This document shows, piece by piece, positions 16,897-25,436 of a stretch of DNA of 64,000 nt. This DNA comes from Dyadobacter koreensis. Its GTDB lineage: Bacteria; Bacteroidota; Bacteroidia; Cytophagales; Spirosomataceae. The stretch covers positions 558,001 through 622,000 of the forward strand of contig NZ_FNXY01000003.1 in the NCBI RefSeq assembly GCF_900108855.1, given 5' to 3'. The notes beneath the pieces are model-generated. The model saw nothing but the letters and a program-made list of their open reading frames with translations. It searched no databases and was not told where the DNA came from. The translations under genes and the position numbers were made by a program. How positions within the stretch are numbered: the first letter of the stretch is position 1; each line of letters opens with the position of its first letter.

Positions 16897-17139
16897 TTAC
16901 CTCCTGTAAATCTTTTTCAAGCCATCAATCAAAAACATGAGATCATTTAGCCGGATCTCGTACATGGTGCTCAAAAGCATACCAAGTTTGCCTGCCGGAA
17001 AACCTTCGCGTTCAAACCATTCCAGGTAGGAAACTGGCAGGTCTGTGATCAACCAGTCCTTATATTTTCCGAAAGGCATTCGATACACGATCAGTTCTTT
17101 TAAAATTTCAGTATTCGGTTGTGGAATTTCATCGCTCAT
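16897..17139 (-). CDS. DUF3820 family protein
   Basis: The 80-aa product from ATG 17139 matches the small DUF3820 family: MPFGKYKDWLITDLPVSYLE, then WFEREGFPAGKLG and a helical end (MLLSTMYEIRLNDLMFLI). The family is widespread in Bacteroidota and Gammaproteobacteria; some members are annotated as putative quorum-sensing-regulated virulence factors, but the biochemical role is unknown. A GTG at 17160 would extend it by seven residues and overlap the pncB stop; the ATG is preferred. It probably shares the pncB transcript. Confidence 0.82.
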   Translation of the reverse strand: MSDEIPQPNTEILKELIVYRMPFGKYKDWLITDLPVSYLEWFEREGFPAGKLGMLLSTMYEIRLNDLMFLIDGLKKIYRR

Positions 17140-17156
17140 TTGTCTTGAATTTAATA

Positions 17157-18620
17157 TCACTTCCCAGCTCTTAACTTTACGATCAACTCTGTTTTCATAT
17201 CGAATAACTCTTTTTCCAGACCAACCGGATAGGTATGTGGATTAACAAATCTCTTTATCCCCTTATGAAAATGTGCCAATTGCTGTTCGACGCGTTCTTT
17301 TGTTTCGTGAATTGAAGGCAGATGATAAATCAAAACTCCTTTGGCAAAAATTGGTACCAGCAGATCTTCGAACTGGATTGTTTCGGAAAATGACCTTGTC
17401 TTCGTAAAATCATAAGGATCAACCATAGTAGATTTCCCGATAAGGGGAGTTTCGATATTAAAGATCATGTCGGAAATAAACCCTTTTGAATCTTTGAAAC
17501 GCCTTACTTGTTGAATTCCGGGAGTTGAAACTTTAATTGCCTGTTCGGAAAGTTTCAATTTATAATCCCACTCGCCCGCCTCATTTTTAATCGCCGCCAG
17601 TTTGAAAACACCTCCTAGCGCCGGCTGATCAAACGCGGTTACCAATTTGGTACCGATTCCCCAAACGTTAATTTTCGCACCCTGGATTTTTAAACTGTCC
17701 ATAATATATTCGTCCAGATCATTACTGGCAACAATATTAGTTTTTTCAAATCCTGCATCGTCAAGCAATTTTCTCGCTTCTATACTTAAATACGCGAGAT
17801 CTCCGGAATCCAGCCGGATACCGCCCAACTCATATCCTCGTTCACGGAGCTGTTTTCCCACAATAATTGCATTTTCAACTCCCTGAATTGAATCGTAAGT
17901 ATCGACAAGTAAGGTAACATTATTGGGCATATGCAAGGCGTAAGTTTCAAACGATTCAAGTTCGCTTTCAAACGACATTACCCAACTGTGCGCATGTGTG
18001 CCTTTTACGGGAATCCCATAAAGTTTCCCTGCAAGAACGTTCGAAGTTGCATCAAAGCCGCCGATATAAGCCGCACGGCTGGCTGTCATTCCGCCATCCG
18101 GGCCTTGCGCCCGCCTTAACCCAAATTCTAAAAGGGCATCTTCATTCGCCACTAAACGCATTCTTGCTGCTTTTGTCGCGATTAAGGACTGGAAGTTGAT
18201 GAGATTTAAAAGCGGTGTTTCAAGTAACTGACATTGCAAAACAGGTCCCTGAATTCTCAGTAAAGGCTGATTTGGGAAAACCACCGTGCCTTCAGGAATT
18301 GCATCGACACTACATTTGAATTCCATATCACGCAGATAATCCAAAAATTCCTTCTCGAAAAGTGCTTTGCCATCACTGCCCGTCAACGATCCGATATATT
18401 CAAGATCTTCTTCGTCAATCCGGTATTCATTCAGATAATCAATTACACTGCTTAACCCGCAGGCAATTGTAAAGCCTCCCTGAAAAGGGTGTTTTCTAAA
18501 ATACAGATTAAATACTGCTTCTTGCTCTGCCTTTCCTGATTTCCAGTAGCCATAAGCCATTGTAAGCTGGTATAAATCCGTTAATAAACTTAACGAGGTA
18601 TCATAGAGTCTGTTGATCAT
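17157..18620 (-). CDS. pncB: Nicotinate phosphoribosyltransferase
   Basis: PncB joins nicotinate to PRPP with ATP hydrolysis, giving nicotinate mononucleotide in NAD salvage. The 487-aa product opens with the family signature SLLTDLYQLTMAYGYW and has FRKHPFQGGFTIACGL, the active-site region FGLRRAQGPDGGMTASRAAY, HAHSWVMSFESE (catalytic His region), and the phosphate-binding stretch GGIRLDSGDLAYLS. Length fits the longer bacterial subclass. It is followed by DUF3820 within 17 nt. Confidence 0.95.
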   Translation of the reverse strand: MINRLYDTSLSLLTDLYQLTMAYGYWKSGKAEQEAVFNLYFRKHPFQGGFTIACGLSSVIDYLNEYRIDEEDLEYIGSLTGSDGKALFEKEFLDYLRDMEFKCSVDAIPEGTVVFPNQPLLRIQGPVLQCQLLETPLLNLINFQSLIATKAARMRLVANEDALLEFGLRRAQGPDGGMTASRAAYIGGFDATSNVLAGKLYGIPVKGTHAHSWVMSFESELESFETYALHMPNNVTLLVDTYDSIQGVENAIIVGKQLRERGYELGGIRLDSGDLAYLSIEARKLLDDAGFEKTNIVASNDLDEYIMDSLKIQGAKINVWGIGTKLVTAFDQPALGGVFKLAAIKNEAGEWDYKLKLSEQAIKVSTPGIQQVRRFKDSKGFISDMIFNIETPLIGKSTMVDPYDFTKTRSFSETIQFEDLLVPIFAKGVLIYHLPSIHETKERVEQQLAHFHKGIKRFVNPHTYPVGLEKELFDMKTELIVKLRAGK

Positions 18621-18681
18621 TCTTGCTTTTGTTTTATTAAAACATAAGCCTAATTACTAAAAAATACTGGTTTTAAAACGG

Positions 18682-18713
18682 AAAAAAGAAGCCAAGTTTT
18701 AAAAACCGGCCTC
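18682..18713 (-). terminator. Terminator of the peptide export operon
   Basis: On the minus strand GAGGCCGG (complement of 18706-18713) pairs with TTGGCTTC (18688-18695) through an 8-bp stem with G-U pairs, followed by six T residues (18682-18687). It lies about 55 nt beyond the C39 exporter stop codon. Confidence 0.6.
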
Positions 18714-18766
18714 TCTTCATTATCGTAAAAGCGTTCATAGATTAATATCGAAGCAAGAAACGACAG

Positions 18767-21028
18767 CTAATTCACACTTTCCAAAGATGGAAATTGTTGT
18801 TTCCACATATCAAAATATCTGCCCTTTTTTGAAATGAGCTTTTTATGATTTCCTTCTTCCACAAGTTTTCCTTTTTCCAGAACAACGATTTTATCGGCGT
18901 TCATAACCGTGCTTAATCGATGTGCAATCAGAATAATTGTTTTATTTTTCTTGCGTAATGACTGGACTGCCAGTTGAATATGGCCTTCCGATTTCGAATC
19001 CAGAGATGACGTCGCTTCATCAAGGATAAGGATTTCCGGATCGCGGTAAAGTGCCCGGGCAATAGCGAGTCGCTGGCGTTGACCACCTGAGAGACTTGTT
19101 CCGTTTTCACCGATATAGGTATTAAACCCGTTTGGAAGATTTTCAATAAATTTGATAATATCAAGTTCCTGACAAATTGAAACGATTTTTTTCATATCAG
19201 GTTCAAACTCTCCAACCGCAATGTTATTGATCACATTTCCTGCAAAAAGATGGACGTCCTGCGGTACTGCGCTTACCAATTTTCTCAAACTATCGTTCGT
19301 CAAATATTTCAGATCAAATCCACCTAACTGAATATTTCCGGATTCAATAGGATAAATATTTTGCAACAGAGAAAGTAAAGTTGTTTTTCCCGAGCCGCTT
19401 TCGCCGACAATTGCAGTAATTTTTCCTTTTGGAATCATCAGATCCAGCCCCTCGAAAACCGTTACGCGGGATCCATATCGAAAATGAACATTCCTGAAAT
19501 AAATGTCGCCAATCATATCCGGCGTAAGTTCAGCCTTATTTTCCAGCGACTCCCTTTCAATATCCATGATTTCAAAAAGACGATCCGCCGCAATCGAAGC
19601 ATCCTGAATGGTTTTATTCATTCCGATCAAACTCGAAACTGGTCCTGTAAAATATCCGATGATCGCATAAAATGAAAGCAGTTCGCCAGGAGTAATGATA
19701 TTTTCAAGGACGAAAAGCGAGCCGGCCCAAAGTAGAATAATTGTAAAGGCACTTGAAACAAAACCGCTGAAATCGCCTATCCATAAAGAATTGGTATTCG
19801 ATTCATAAACCGAACGAAGCATTCCGACAAACTTTGTTTCTGTTTTTAAATTGGTAAAGTCTTCCAGGCCAAATCGCTTGATCGTGCTCACAGAATTAAT
19901 AGATTCTACCAGCTGCGATTCCAGCTCGGCAGAACTTTCCATTAATTTGCGCTGCGTGGTTTTGTTAACTTTATTGGAGAAATAATAGATAACCGCATAC
20001 AACGGAACGACGCCAAGCATAATCAGTGCCAATTTCCAGTAGTAAGTAAACATCAGTACAAACGAGAAAATCAGGATAAAAAAGTTTACCGAAAACCCTA
20101 TTAGCACATCATTGATAAACACCCGGATTTTGACAGCATCGTTAATTCTGGAAATAATCTCCCCGACCCGCATATTATCAAAAAATTGCTGCGGCAATCG
20201 CAGTAAATGCTTATAATAACCCAAAATAAGCCTCGCGTCAATCTGCTGACCGGTTTTAATTGTTAGAAGTGATTTGGAGTGATTGATCACAACCCGGAAA
20301 AATAGCAGTGCGATCATGATAATCCCCATCAGGTTCAGAAGATTTCTGTTACCTTCGGGAAGAACATTATCTACAATCTTTTGCAGGAAGATAGACGTTG
20401 AAAGTCCCAGCAAAGTGTAAACAATTGCGCCGGTGAGAACCTGTAATAAAACAGATTTATGAGGTTGTAACAGAAACCAGAATCTTTTGGAAACGGAAAT
20501 CGTCTCATTCCCTTCCATAAATGTATCTCCCGGCTGAACCAGTATTAAAACTCCTGTCCATATACTTTTAAACTGGTCATAAGTCAGCGCCATTATCTCG
20601 CCATACGCTGGATCCATGACCTCGACCGTAGTGTCTGTTACCTTGTAAACTACCACGTAGTGATGCAGCACGTTTTTGATAATCACGTGTGCGATAACCG
20701 GAACCGGCACGTGTGGAAGCTGCTCAAATGTTGCTTTTACCCCTTTTGAGTTAAACCCCAGTTTATTGGCAGCTTCGATAAGCCCAAGCACATTTGTCCC
20801 TTTTTTATCCGTTGACGCATATTGGCGGATTCTTGCAACCGGTACTGTCAGATTATAATATGCCGCCACCGAAGCGAGGCAGGTGGCACCGCAATCTGTC
20901 AAGTCATGCTGTTTTATAGCAACATGCCCAAGTTTACTTTTCGTTGAGAAATAAGGTATTTTTCCAGCAAGGCTGTTCTTGAAGCCGTTTAGTTTAGCCC
21001 ATAAGTTATGGGATTTAGGTTGGTCCAT
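18767..21028 (-). CDS. C39 peptidase-containing ABC exporter (bacteriocin/peptide processing)
   Basis: A 753-aa PCAT-type transporter that should cleave double-glycine leaders and export the core peptide. The N-terminal C39 domain (about residues 33-160) has the oxyanion Gln40, catalytic Cys46 (TDCGATCLAS), His123 (LHHYVVVYKV) and Asp139 (VMDPAYGE), so it looks active. A six-helix membrane domain (about 190-480) and ATPase domain follow, with Walker A GESGSGKTTLL, LSGGQRQR and ILILDEATSSLDS (canonical Glu). It starts 6 nt after the HlyD stop; the two GG-leader precursors lie upstream of both. Substrates are inferred from this linkage. Confidence 0.95.
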   Translation of the reverse strand: MDQPKSHNLWAKLNGFKNSLAGKIPYFSTKSKLGHVAIKQHDLTDCGATCLASVAAYYNLTVPVARIRQYASTDKKGTNVLGLIEAANKLGFNSKGVKATFEQLPHVPVPVIAHVIIKNVLHHYVVVYKVTDTTVEVMDPAYGEIMALTYDQFKSIWTGVLILVQPGDTFMEGNETISVSKRFWFLLQPHKSVLLQVLTGAIVYTLLGLSTSIFLQKIVDNVLPEGNRNLLNLMGIIMIALLFFRVVINHSKSLLTIKTGQQIDARLILGYYKHLLRLPQQFFDNMRVGEIISRINDAVKIRVFINDVLIGFSVNFFILIFSFVLMFTYYWKLALIMLGVVPLYAVIYYFSNKVNKTTQRKLMESSAELESQLVESINSVSTIKRFGLEDFTNLKTETKFVGMLRSVYESNTNSLWIGDFSGFVSSAFTIILLWAGSLFVLENIITPGELLSFYAIIGYFTGPVSSLIGMNKTIQDASIAADRLFEIMDIERESLENKAELTPDMIGDIYFRNVHFRYGSRVTVFEGLDLMIPKGKITAIVGESGSGKTTLLSLLQNIYPIESGNIQLGGFDLKYLTNDSLRKLVSAVPQDVHLFAGNVINNIAVGEFEPDMKKIVSICQELDIIKFIENLPNGFNTYIGENGTSLSGGQRQRLAIARALYRDPEILILDEATSSLDSKSEGHIQLAVQSLRKKNKTIILIAHRLSTVMNADKIVVLEKGKLVEEGNHKKLISKKGRYFDMWKQQFPSLESVN

Positions 21029-21034
21029 AACGTA

Positions 21035-22231
21035 TTATTTTTGAGGTGGCGTGTCTTCGGTCGCAATCAGATTCGGATTAAGCCAATCATCCGCTTTATC
21101 ATAAAGGAGCTGAAAGAGCGTACGTTCCGTAACAAGAAATCTCGCCTGGAGCGTCATTCCTTTTTTCAATTTTCCAACATATCCGTTTCTTAAAGTGAGG
21201 GCATCCTTATCAAGCTGGCAGCGGACTTTGAAAAATGGCTGCTGGCTTCCATTGGTATAAACATCATTTGATATGGAGATCACTTTTCCCGTCACCAGCC
21301 CCCACTGATTGTAATTATAAGCATCAACCTGTAATCTGGTTACCGTCCCTTTATGCAGCAAACCGATATCTTTCGGCAATACGTACATCTCGGCAACCAT
21401 TGAGGCATCTGGTGAAATTTCGGCTAAAAATTCATTTGGAGATACAGAACTGCCAGCCTGTAAACCCTTCAATTGCTGTACAGTGCCACTTATAGGCGCC
21501 TTGATTGTGTAAAAGTCTTTTTCTCTTAAATACTGTTCATTTTTGGAATTTAACTCACGAACTTTCATATTAAGCTGCGTCAGTTCCGATTCCCAACGAG
21601 CCTCCTCCTCTTCCATAATCGTCTTTATCTTGCTTTTTGCATTACTGTGCAATAAAACCGCGCGGTCATATTCCGCTTCCGAAATTGCTTTAACGTCATG
21701 CAGCTTCACACTTCTCGCGAAATCTTTTTCAACCGTAAACAAAGTCGTTTTCGCCTCTGTTATTTTTTGCCAAAACAGCGCGAAATCCTGTTTATATAGT
21801 CCGCTTTGAAGTCCTGGCTTTTTGCTCCAGTTGTTTGTACGGCTCAAATGCAACAGTTTTTGAAGATCTTTAACCTGATTTTCGTAGTCCGTTTGCTGGG
21901 CGAGGGTCAACTGATTCTGTTCAGTCAGGATTTCTGCCTGGATCGTCAGCAAAGTTTGTCCTTGTTTTACACGCTGATTTTCGGAAATAAAAACTGAATC
22001 AACCCTTCCGCCAACAAGTGCTTTAATTTCATTTTTGTCATTTACCGACCGGATAATCCCGGTGCTCCGAACGCTGACATCGACTGTGATGATAAACAAG
22101 GAAACAAATGCAGCGACAATAATCAGCAGCAACAGCTGATAAACCAGTTGAGATCGCGTATTATGCTGGTGAAAGTGATAGTCTGCTGTGTATTCAAGAA
22201 TTTCTGGTGGGAAGATTTTGTTATTGTCCAT
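21035..22231 (-). CDS. HlyD-family periplasmic adaptor of the peptide exporter
   Basis: Membrane-fusion protein linking the C39 exporter to an outer-membrane channel. From ATG 22231 (MDNNKIFPPEILEYTADYHF) it has 398 aa: short cytoplasmic tail, one membrane helix (LLLLIIVAAFVSLFIITVDV), a first lipoyl half (GGRVDSVFISENQRVKQGQT), a long coiled-coil hairpin (about residues 105-240), the second lipoyl half (YTIKAPISGTVQQLKGL) and a beta-barrel end. An ATG at 22273 would add 14 residues, but that region is occupied by a strong hairpin, so the shorter start is preferred. No outer-membrane TolC-like gene is adjacent. Confidence 0.9.
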   Translation of the reverse strand: MDNNKIFPPEILEYTADYHFHQHNTRSQLVYQLLLLIIVAAFVSLFIITVDVSVRSTGIIRSVNDKNEIKALVGGRVDSVFISENQRVKQGQTLLTIQAEILTEQNQLTLAQQTDYENQVKDLQKLLHLSRTNNWSKKPGLQSGLYKQDFALFWQKITEAKTTLFTVEKDFARSVKLHDVKAISEAEYDRAVLLHSNAKSKIKTIMEEEEARWESELTQLNMKVRELNSKNEQYLREKDFYTIKAPISGTVQQLKGLQAGSSVSPNEFLAEISPDASMVAEMYVLPKDIGLLHKGTVTRLQVDAYNYNQWGLVTGKVISISNDVYTNGSQQPFFKVRCQLDKDALTLRNGYVGKLKKGMTLQARFLVTERTLFQLLYDKADDWLNPNLIATEDTPPQK

Positions 22232-22272
22232 ACCGTTCGGGTTTATGACATTTTTCGCCTGGTGATGAAACA

Positions 22273-22300
22273 AAGAGGGGGTGACTAAGCCACCCCTCTT
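22273..22300 (-). terminator. Hairpin between peptide precursors and exporter genes (possible attenuator)
   Basis: Arms AAGAGGGG(g)TG (22273-22283) and CACCCCTCTT (22291-22300) form a 10-bp stem with one bulged G. On the minus strand it is followed by TGTTTCATC, a poor T run. Sitting between precursor A and hlyD, it could act as a partial terminator that keeps precursor mRNA in excess, or protect its 3' end. Confidence 0.5.
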
Positions 22301-22324
22301 ATCTGTCTAACCAAAAGCATCTTT

Positions 22325-22543
22325 TTAGTTGGTAATAGAATTAAAAATTCCACCCAGATCCAGACCTAAACCAAAGTTGGTTTTTTCTGATGATCCATCA
22401 TCGTCTACTGATTCATGGCTAAAATTTAATCCCAGTGCTCCAAACAATCCGCCTGAAGAACTTGAATCATTGCTGTTGCCAAGCCCTAATAATCCACCAT
22501 TTATTTCATTCATTTCTGCGAAATTTAATTCCTGAAGTTTCAT
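22325..22543 (-). CDS. Double-glycine leader peptide precursor A
   Basis: A 72-aa precursor. The leader, MKLQELNFAEMNEINGG, has the double-glycine pattern read back from the cut: Gly-1, Gly-2, Ile-4, Met-7, Glu-8 and Leu-12. Cleavage after Gly17 would release a 55-aa core that is glycine-, serine- and asparagine-rich, acidic, Cys-free, and built of hydrophobic patches (LLGLGNSN, GGLFGALGLNF, FGLGLDLGGIF). It differs from precursor B at 7 of 72 positions. A bacteriocin or signalling peptide is the likely role; which one cannot be decided. No immunity gene is recognised nearby. Confidence 0.85.
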   Translation of the reverse strand: MKLQELNFAEMNEINGGLLGLGNSNDSSSSGGLFGALGLNFSHESVDDDGSSEKTNFGLGLDLGGIFNSITN

Positions 22544-22633
22544 AATTTCTAGATGTTTAATGAAAAATTTGCTTACTCGTTTGCAGGTTTTCAGCTATCC
22601 CTGTTATAATTTTGGTTGGACCTCTATCCGATC

Positions 22634-22852
22634 TTATTGTGTGATCGAGTTAAAAATCCCACCTAAATCAAGACCCAAACCGAAATTTGTTTTGTCTGAC
22701 GATCCATCGTTATCGACTGATTCATTGCTGAAATTAAGTCCCAGCGCTCCAAACAATCCACCTGACGATGCAGAATCATTGCTGTTTCCCAATCCTAAAA
22801 GACCTCCATTGATTTCATTCATTTCTGCGGCATTCAATTCCTGAAATTTCAT
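22634..22852 (-). CDS. Double-glycine leader peptide precursor B
   Basis: A 72-aa paralogue of precursor A and the first gene of the export cluster. Leader MKFQELNAAEMNEINGG, predicted cut after Gly17, 55-aa core. It differs from A at residues 3, 8, 28, 43, 48, 53 and 72; five changes are in the core and nearly all are conservative (S/A, H/N, D/N, E/D, N/Q). Such near-identity argues for gene dosage, or for a very recent copy, rather than the distinct partners of a classical two-peptide bacteriocin. A candidate promoter lies about 100 nt upstream. Confidence 0.85.
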   Translation of the reverse strand: MKFQELNAAEMNEINGGLLGLGNSNDSASSGGLFGALGLNFSNESVDNDGSSDKTNFGLGLDLGGIFNSITQ

Positions 22853-22951
22853 AATCTTAAAAATTTAGTTAACAATCGCTTACTCTTTTTCAGGTTTTCA
22901 GCGCTCCCTGTTTGAACTTCGTGTTCAGTGAGTGTAGTTAAAGCTTCATGC

Positions 22952-22980
22952 CAAATCCACATAACACCTTAGTAATCAAA
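22952..22980 (-). promoter_or_regulatory. Candidate promoter of the peptide export cluster
   Basis: On the minus strand TTTG (complement of 22977-22980), a 17-nt spacer and TGGATTTG (22952-22959; one mismatch to TAnnTTTG) precede precursor B. It lies outside the duplicated unit, so only B would have it directly. Confidence 0.3.
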
Positions 22981-23434
22981 CAACTACAAAGAATGCTTTA
23001 CAACTAAAAAGAATATTTTGAATGATCTGCGGAGCGCATTAAAACGTAAACGCGCATGGTCATTATATACTATGAAATGGAAATGAGCAAAGCCGACAAA
23101 AAATCAAAATCGAAAAAGAAGTAAGTTTTATACGAAATACTCCCCAACAGAGTAAAGCAGATATTGTAGTATAAATTCTAATAAATTAAACTGGTGAGTT
23201 TTTCTACAAACGGAGAAACTAGGTCAACACTCGCCACAAATATTACTTAATTTATACATTACAAGATTATTCTCATAAGCTCTGCCGGTCTGTTAAATGC
23301 AGAAACAATTAATACCGTCACCATGGCAAAGGTGAAATCATAGTTATTAGAAAGCTGCCATTTGGTTACATTGCCTATATTGCGCAACTTCATTAAGTTA
23401 ATCCTGCCCTTTGAATTCAACACTGAATAATTAT
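22981..23434. other. Intergenic region upstream of the peptide cluster and mutS-like gene
   Basis: No recognised gene. A plus-strand micro-frame at 23056-23121 ends in a lysine-rich tail (MSKADKKSKSKKK) and could encode a tiny basic peptide, but nothing else supports it. No third GG-leader precursor was found on either strand. Confidence 0.35.
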
Positions 23435-25285
23435 ATGGATATCTACAAAATTAAAGTTCGTGAGCTTGACTCTACCGTCGTTCGCCTCAGCGAATCAATA
23501 AACCGGCTTTCCACATTCAGGCTGGCCGCATTTGTTTGTTCTATCGTTGTTATTATTTTCCTCGCAAATGAGAGATTGCTGTTGCCCCTATTTTTTGTGA
23601 TCCCGTTTTGTCTTGTCAGTTTTGGTTTGTTGATAAACCGATACAACCGACTTTTTAGACAGAGACAGAAAGCCAGTTTCTTGAAAGATATAAACATGAC
23701 GGAGTTATCGAAATTAGTCAACAAATTTGAGAACCTTCCGAATGGTGAAGTTTTCGCGTCGCGAGACCATGCGTATTCTTCGGATTTTGATGTATTTGGA
23801 AATCATTCACTTTTTCAACTGATCAATCGAGCGACGACGGAGTCTGGCCGCCACCTTCTGGCCAGCTGGCTTTCTCGGCCCGCCAGCAAGCCAATCATTC
23901 TGGAAAGGCAGCAGGCAGTCAGGGAGCTCACACCCAAGTTGGATTGGAGACAAGATTTTCAGGCAGCCGGGCTTCCTTACCAAAATTCGAAAAGCGACTA
24001 TAATAAACTTTTACAATGGATTGAAAAACCCGCTGAACTATTACCAAGAAAATTACGGTATCGTGTGATCAGTATTGTGCTGGCAATTCTATCAAGCATT
24101 TCTACTGGCTACTTCATTTATGGTTTGGCCTATTTTATAGAAGATTTTTCGGCAAAATTCGTAATCCCGCTATTTGTAACTTTATTTATCAATTCCCGTT
24201 TTTTAAAAACAGTCAATCAAATTGCCGAAGACATTATTGATAATACACACCGGAATGTTCAAGTTTTGAACGGATATCATGCACTGATTATCCAAATCGA
24301 AAACGAAAAGTTTGATTCTGAATATTTACAAAGGATCCAGTCTGCTTTTAGCATAAATAATTATTCGGCAGCGACTGAAATCAAAAGGCTAAGATCTATA
24401 CTTGATGTGTTTCAAAACAGAGGGACGAAGAAATCACTTGGAAAAAATGATTTTTATAGCATTTTTAACATTCTATGGCTACTGGATATTCACTGGATTC
24501 TCCGGACAGAGACCTGGAAAAACAAAAACAGCAGTCAAGTGCGAGATTGGGCATCAGCGGTCAGCGAATTTGAAGTACTCACCAGCCTGGCCGGATTCTC
24601 CTATTCCAATCCATCTTATACGTTTCCCGAAATAGTTGATGAGCCTTACATCATCGACTTTAGAACGATGGGGCATCCGCTGATCACAATTGAAAAGAGA
24701 ATTTGTAATGATTTTAATTTGTCAGGTCGAGGAGAAATTGCGATGATCACGGGTTCCAACATGGCGGGAAAAAGCACGTTTTTAAGAACGGTCGGATCAA
24801 ATCTGGTTCTGGCACTGATGGGCGCTCCCTGCTGTGCCAGATCTGCCCGTGTATCTTACATGGAAATTTTTACCAGTATGCGTACCCAGGATAATCTCGA
24901 GGAAGGGATTTCCTCTTTCTACGCAGAGTTAAAGAGGATTGAACAATTGCTTAATTTAATAGGCAGCGGAAAACCGATATTTTTTCTTCTGGACGAAATG
25001 TTTAAAGGAACAAATTCGCAGGACCGTTACAAAGGAGGTGCTTCACTGATAAAACAATTAAGCGAACTTAACGCCTTTGGTATTATATCCACACACGATC
25101 TGGAATTGGCCCACCTGACTTCCAACAATTCCGCCGTTGCCAATTTTAGTTTTAACAGCGACATAACAGACGGCATAATCTCCTTTAATTATACGCTCAA
25201 AAAAGGAATCTGCACTGATTTCAATGCAAGTGAGCTGATGAAAAGAAGTGGTATCAAAATTATTTCAGACCTTACTTGCAAATGA
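23435..25285 (+). CDS. Membrane-anchored MutS-family ATPase
   Basis: The C-terminal third is a MutS-type ATPase: Walker A ITGSNMAGKSTFLRTVGSN, the EGISSFYAELKRI helix, Walker B FFLLDEMFKGTNS and GIISTHDLELA. The N-terminal two thirds lack the mismatch-recognition domain. They hold a pair of membrane helices at about residues 30-70 (FVCSIVVIIFLANE, FFVIPFCLVSFGLLI), a second pair near 210-250, and a clamp/lever-like helical region. At 616 aa this is the short MutS-like family common in Bacteroidota, not canonical MutS or MutS2. Start taken at ATG 23435; a TTG at 23411 is possible. Role in mismatch repair is unproven. Confidence 0.8.
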   Translation: MDIYKIKVRELDSTVVRLSESINRLSTFRLAAFVCSIVVIIFLANERLLLPLFFVIPFCLVSFGLLINRYNRLFRQRQKASFLKDINMTELSKLVNKFENLPNGEVFASRDHAYSSDFDVFGNHSLFQLINRATTESGRHLLASWLSRPASKPIILERQQAVRELTPKLDWRQDFQAAGLPYQNSKSDYNKLLQWIEKPAELLPRKLRYRVISIVLAILSSISTGYFIYGLAYFIEDFSAKFVIPLFVTLFINSRFLKTVNQIAEDIIDNTHRNVQVLNGYHALIIQIENEKFDSEYLQRIQSAFSINNYSAATEIKRLRSILDVFQNRGTKKSLGKNDFYSIFNILWLLDIHWILRTETWKNKNSSQVRDWASAVSEFEVLTSLAGFSYSNPSYTFPEIVDEPYIIDFRTMGHPLITIEKRICNDFNLSGRGEIAMITGSNMAGKSTFLRTVGSNLVLALMGAPCCARSARVSYMEIFTSMRTQDNLEEGISSFYAELKRIEQLLNLIGSGKPIFFLLDEMFKGTNSQDRYKGGASLIKQLSELNAFGIISTHDLELAHLTSNNSAVANFSFNSDITDGIISFNYTLKKGICTDFNASELMKRSGIKIISDLTCK

Positions 25286-25436
25286 TGGAGTGGTTTTAAT
25301 CAAACTCTTTTTACTTGATAGTATCCGGAATACGCTGATTTTTCATTTTTCACGAGACAAAGTAATCCGAACAGTACATAAAATCCGTATATAATGATGA
25401 ATACGTGATGATGTTTTAATTAACCTTTGATACTCT

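Larger units (their letters stand above)
22325..22911 (-). repeat. Tandem duplication of the precursor gene with its leader
   Basis: Two copies lie about 308 bp apart. Besides the 72-codon genes, the 34-bp leader segments at 22571-22604 and 22878-22911 are near-identical (both contain CAGGTTTTCAGC and GCTTACTC when read on the plus strand). The copied unit therefore includes about 60 bp of upstream sequence, indicating a recent in-place duplication. Confidence 0.8.

Noticed and set aside
22849..22962. 37-codon minus-strand frame that overlaps the ATG of precursor B in ATGA fashion
   Set aside because: The matching duplicated region before precursor A does not preserve a full-length frame, so it is more likely untranslated leader.
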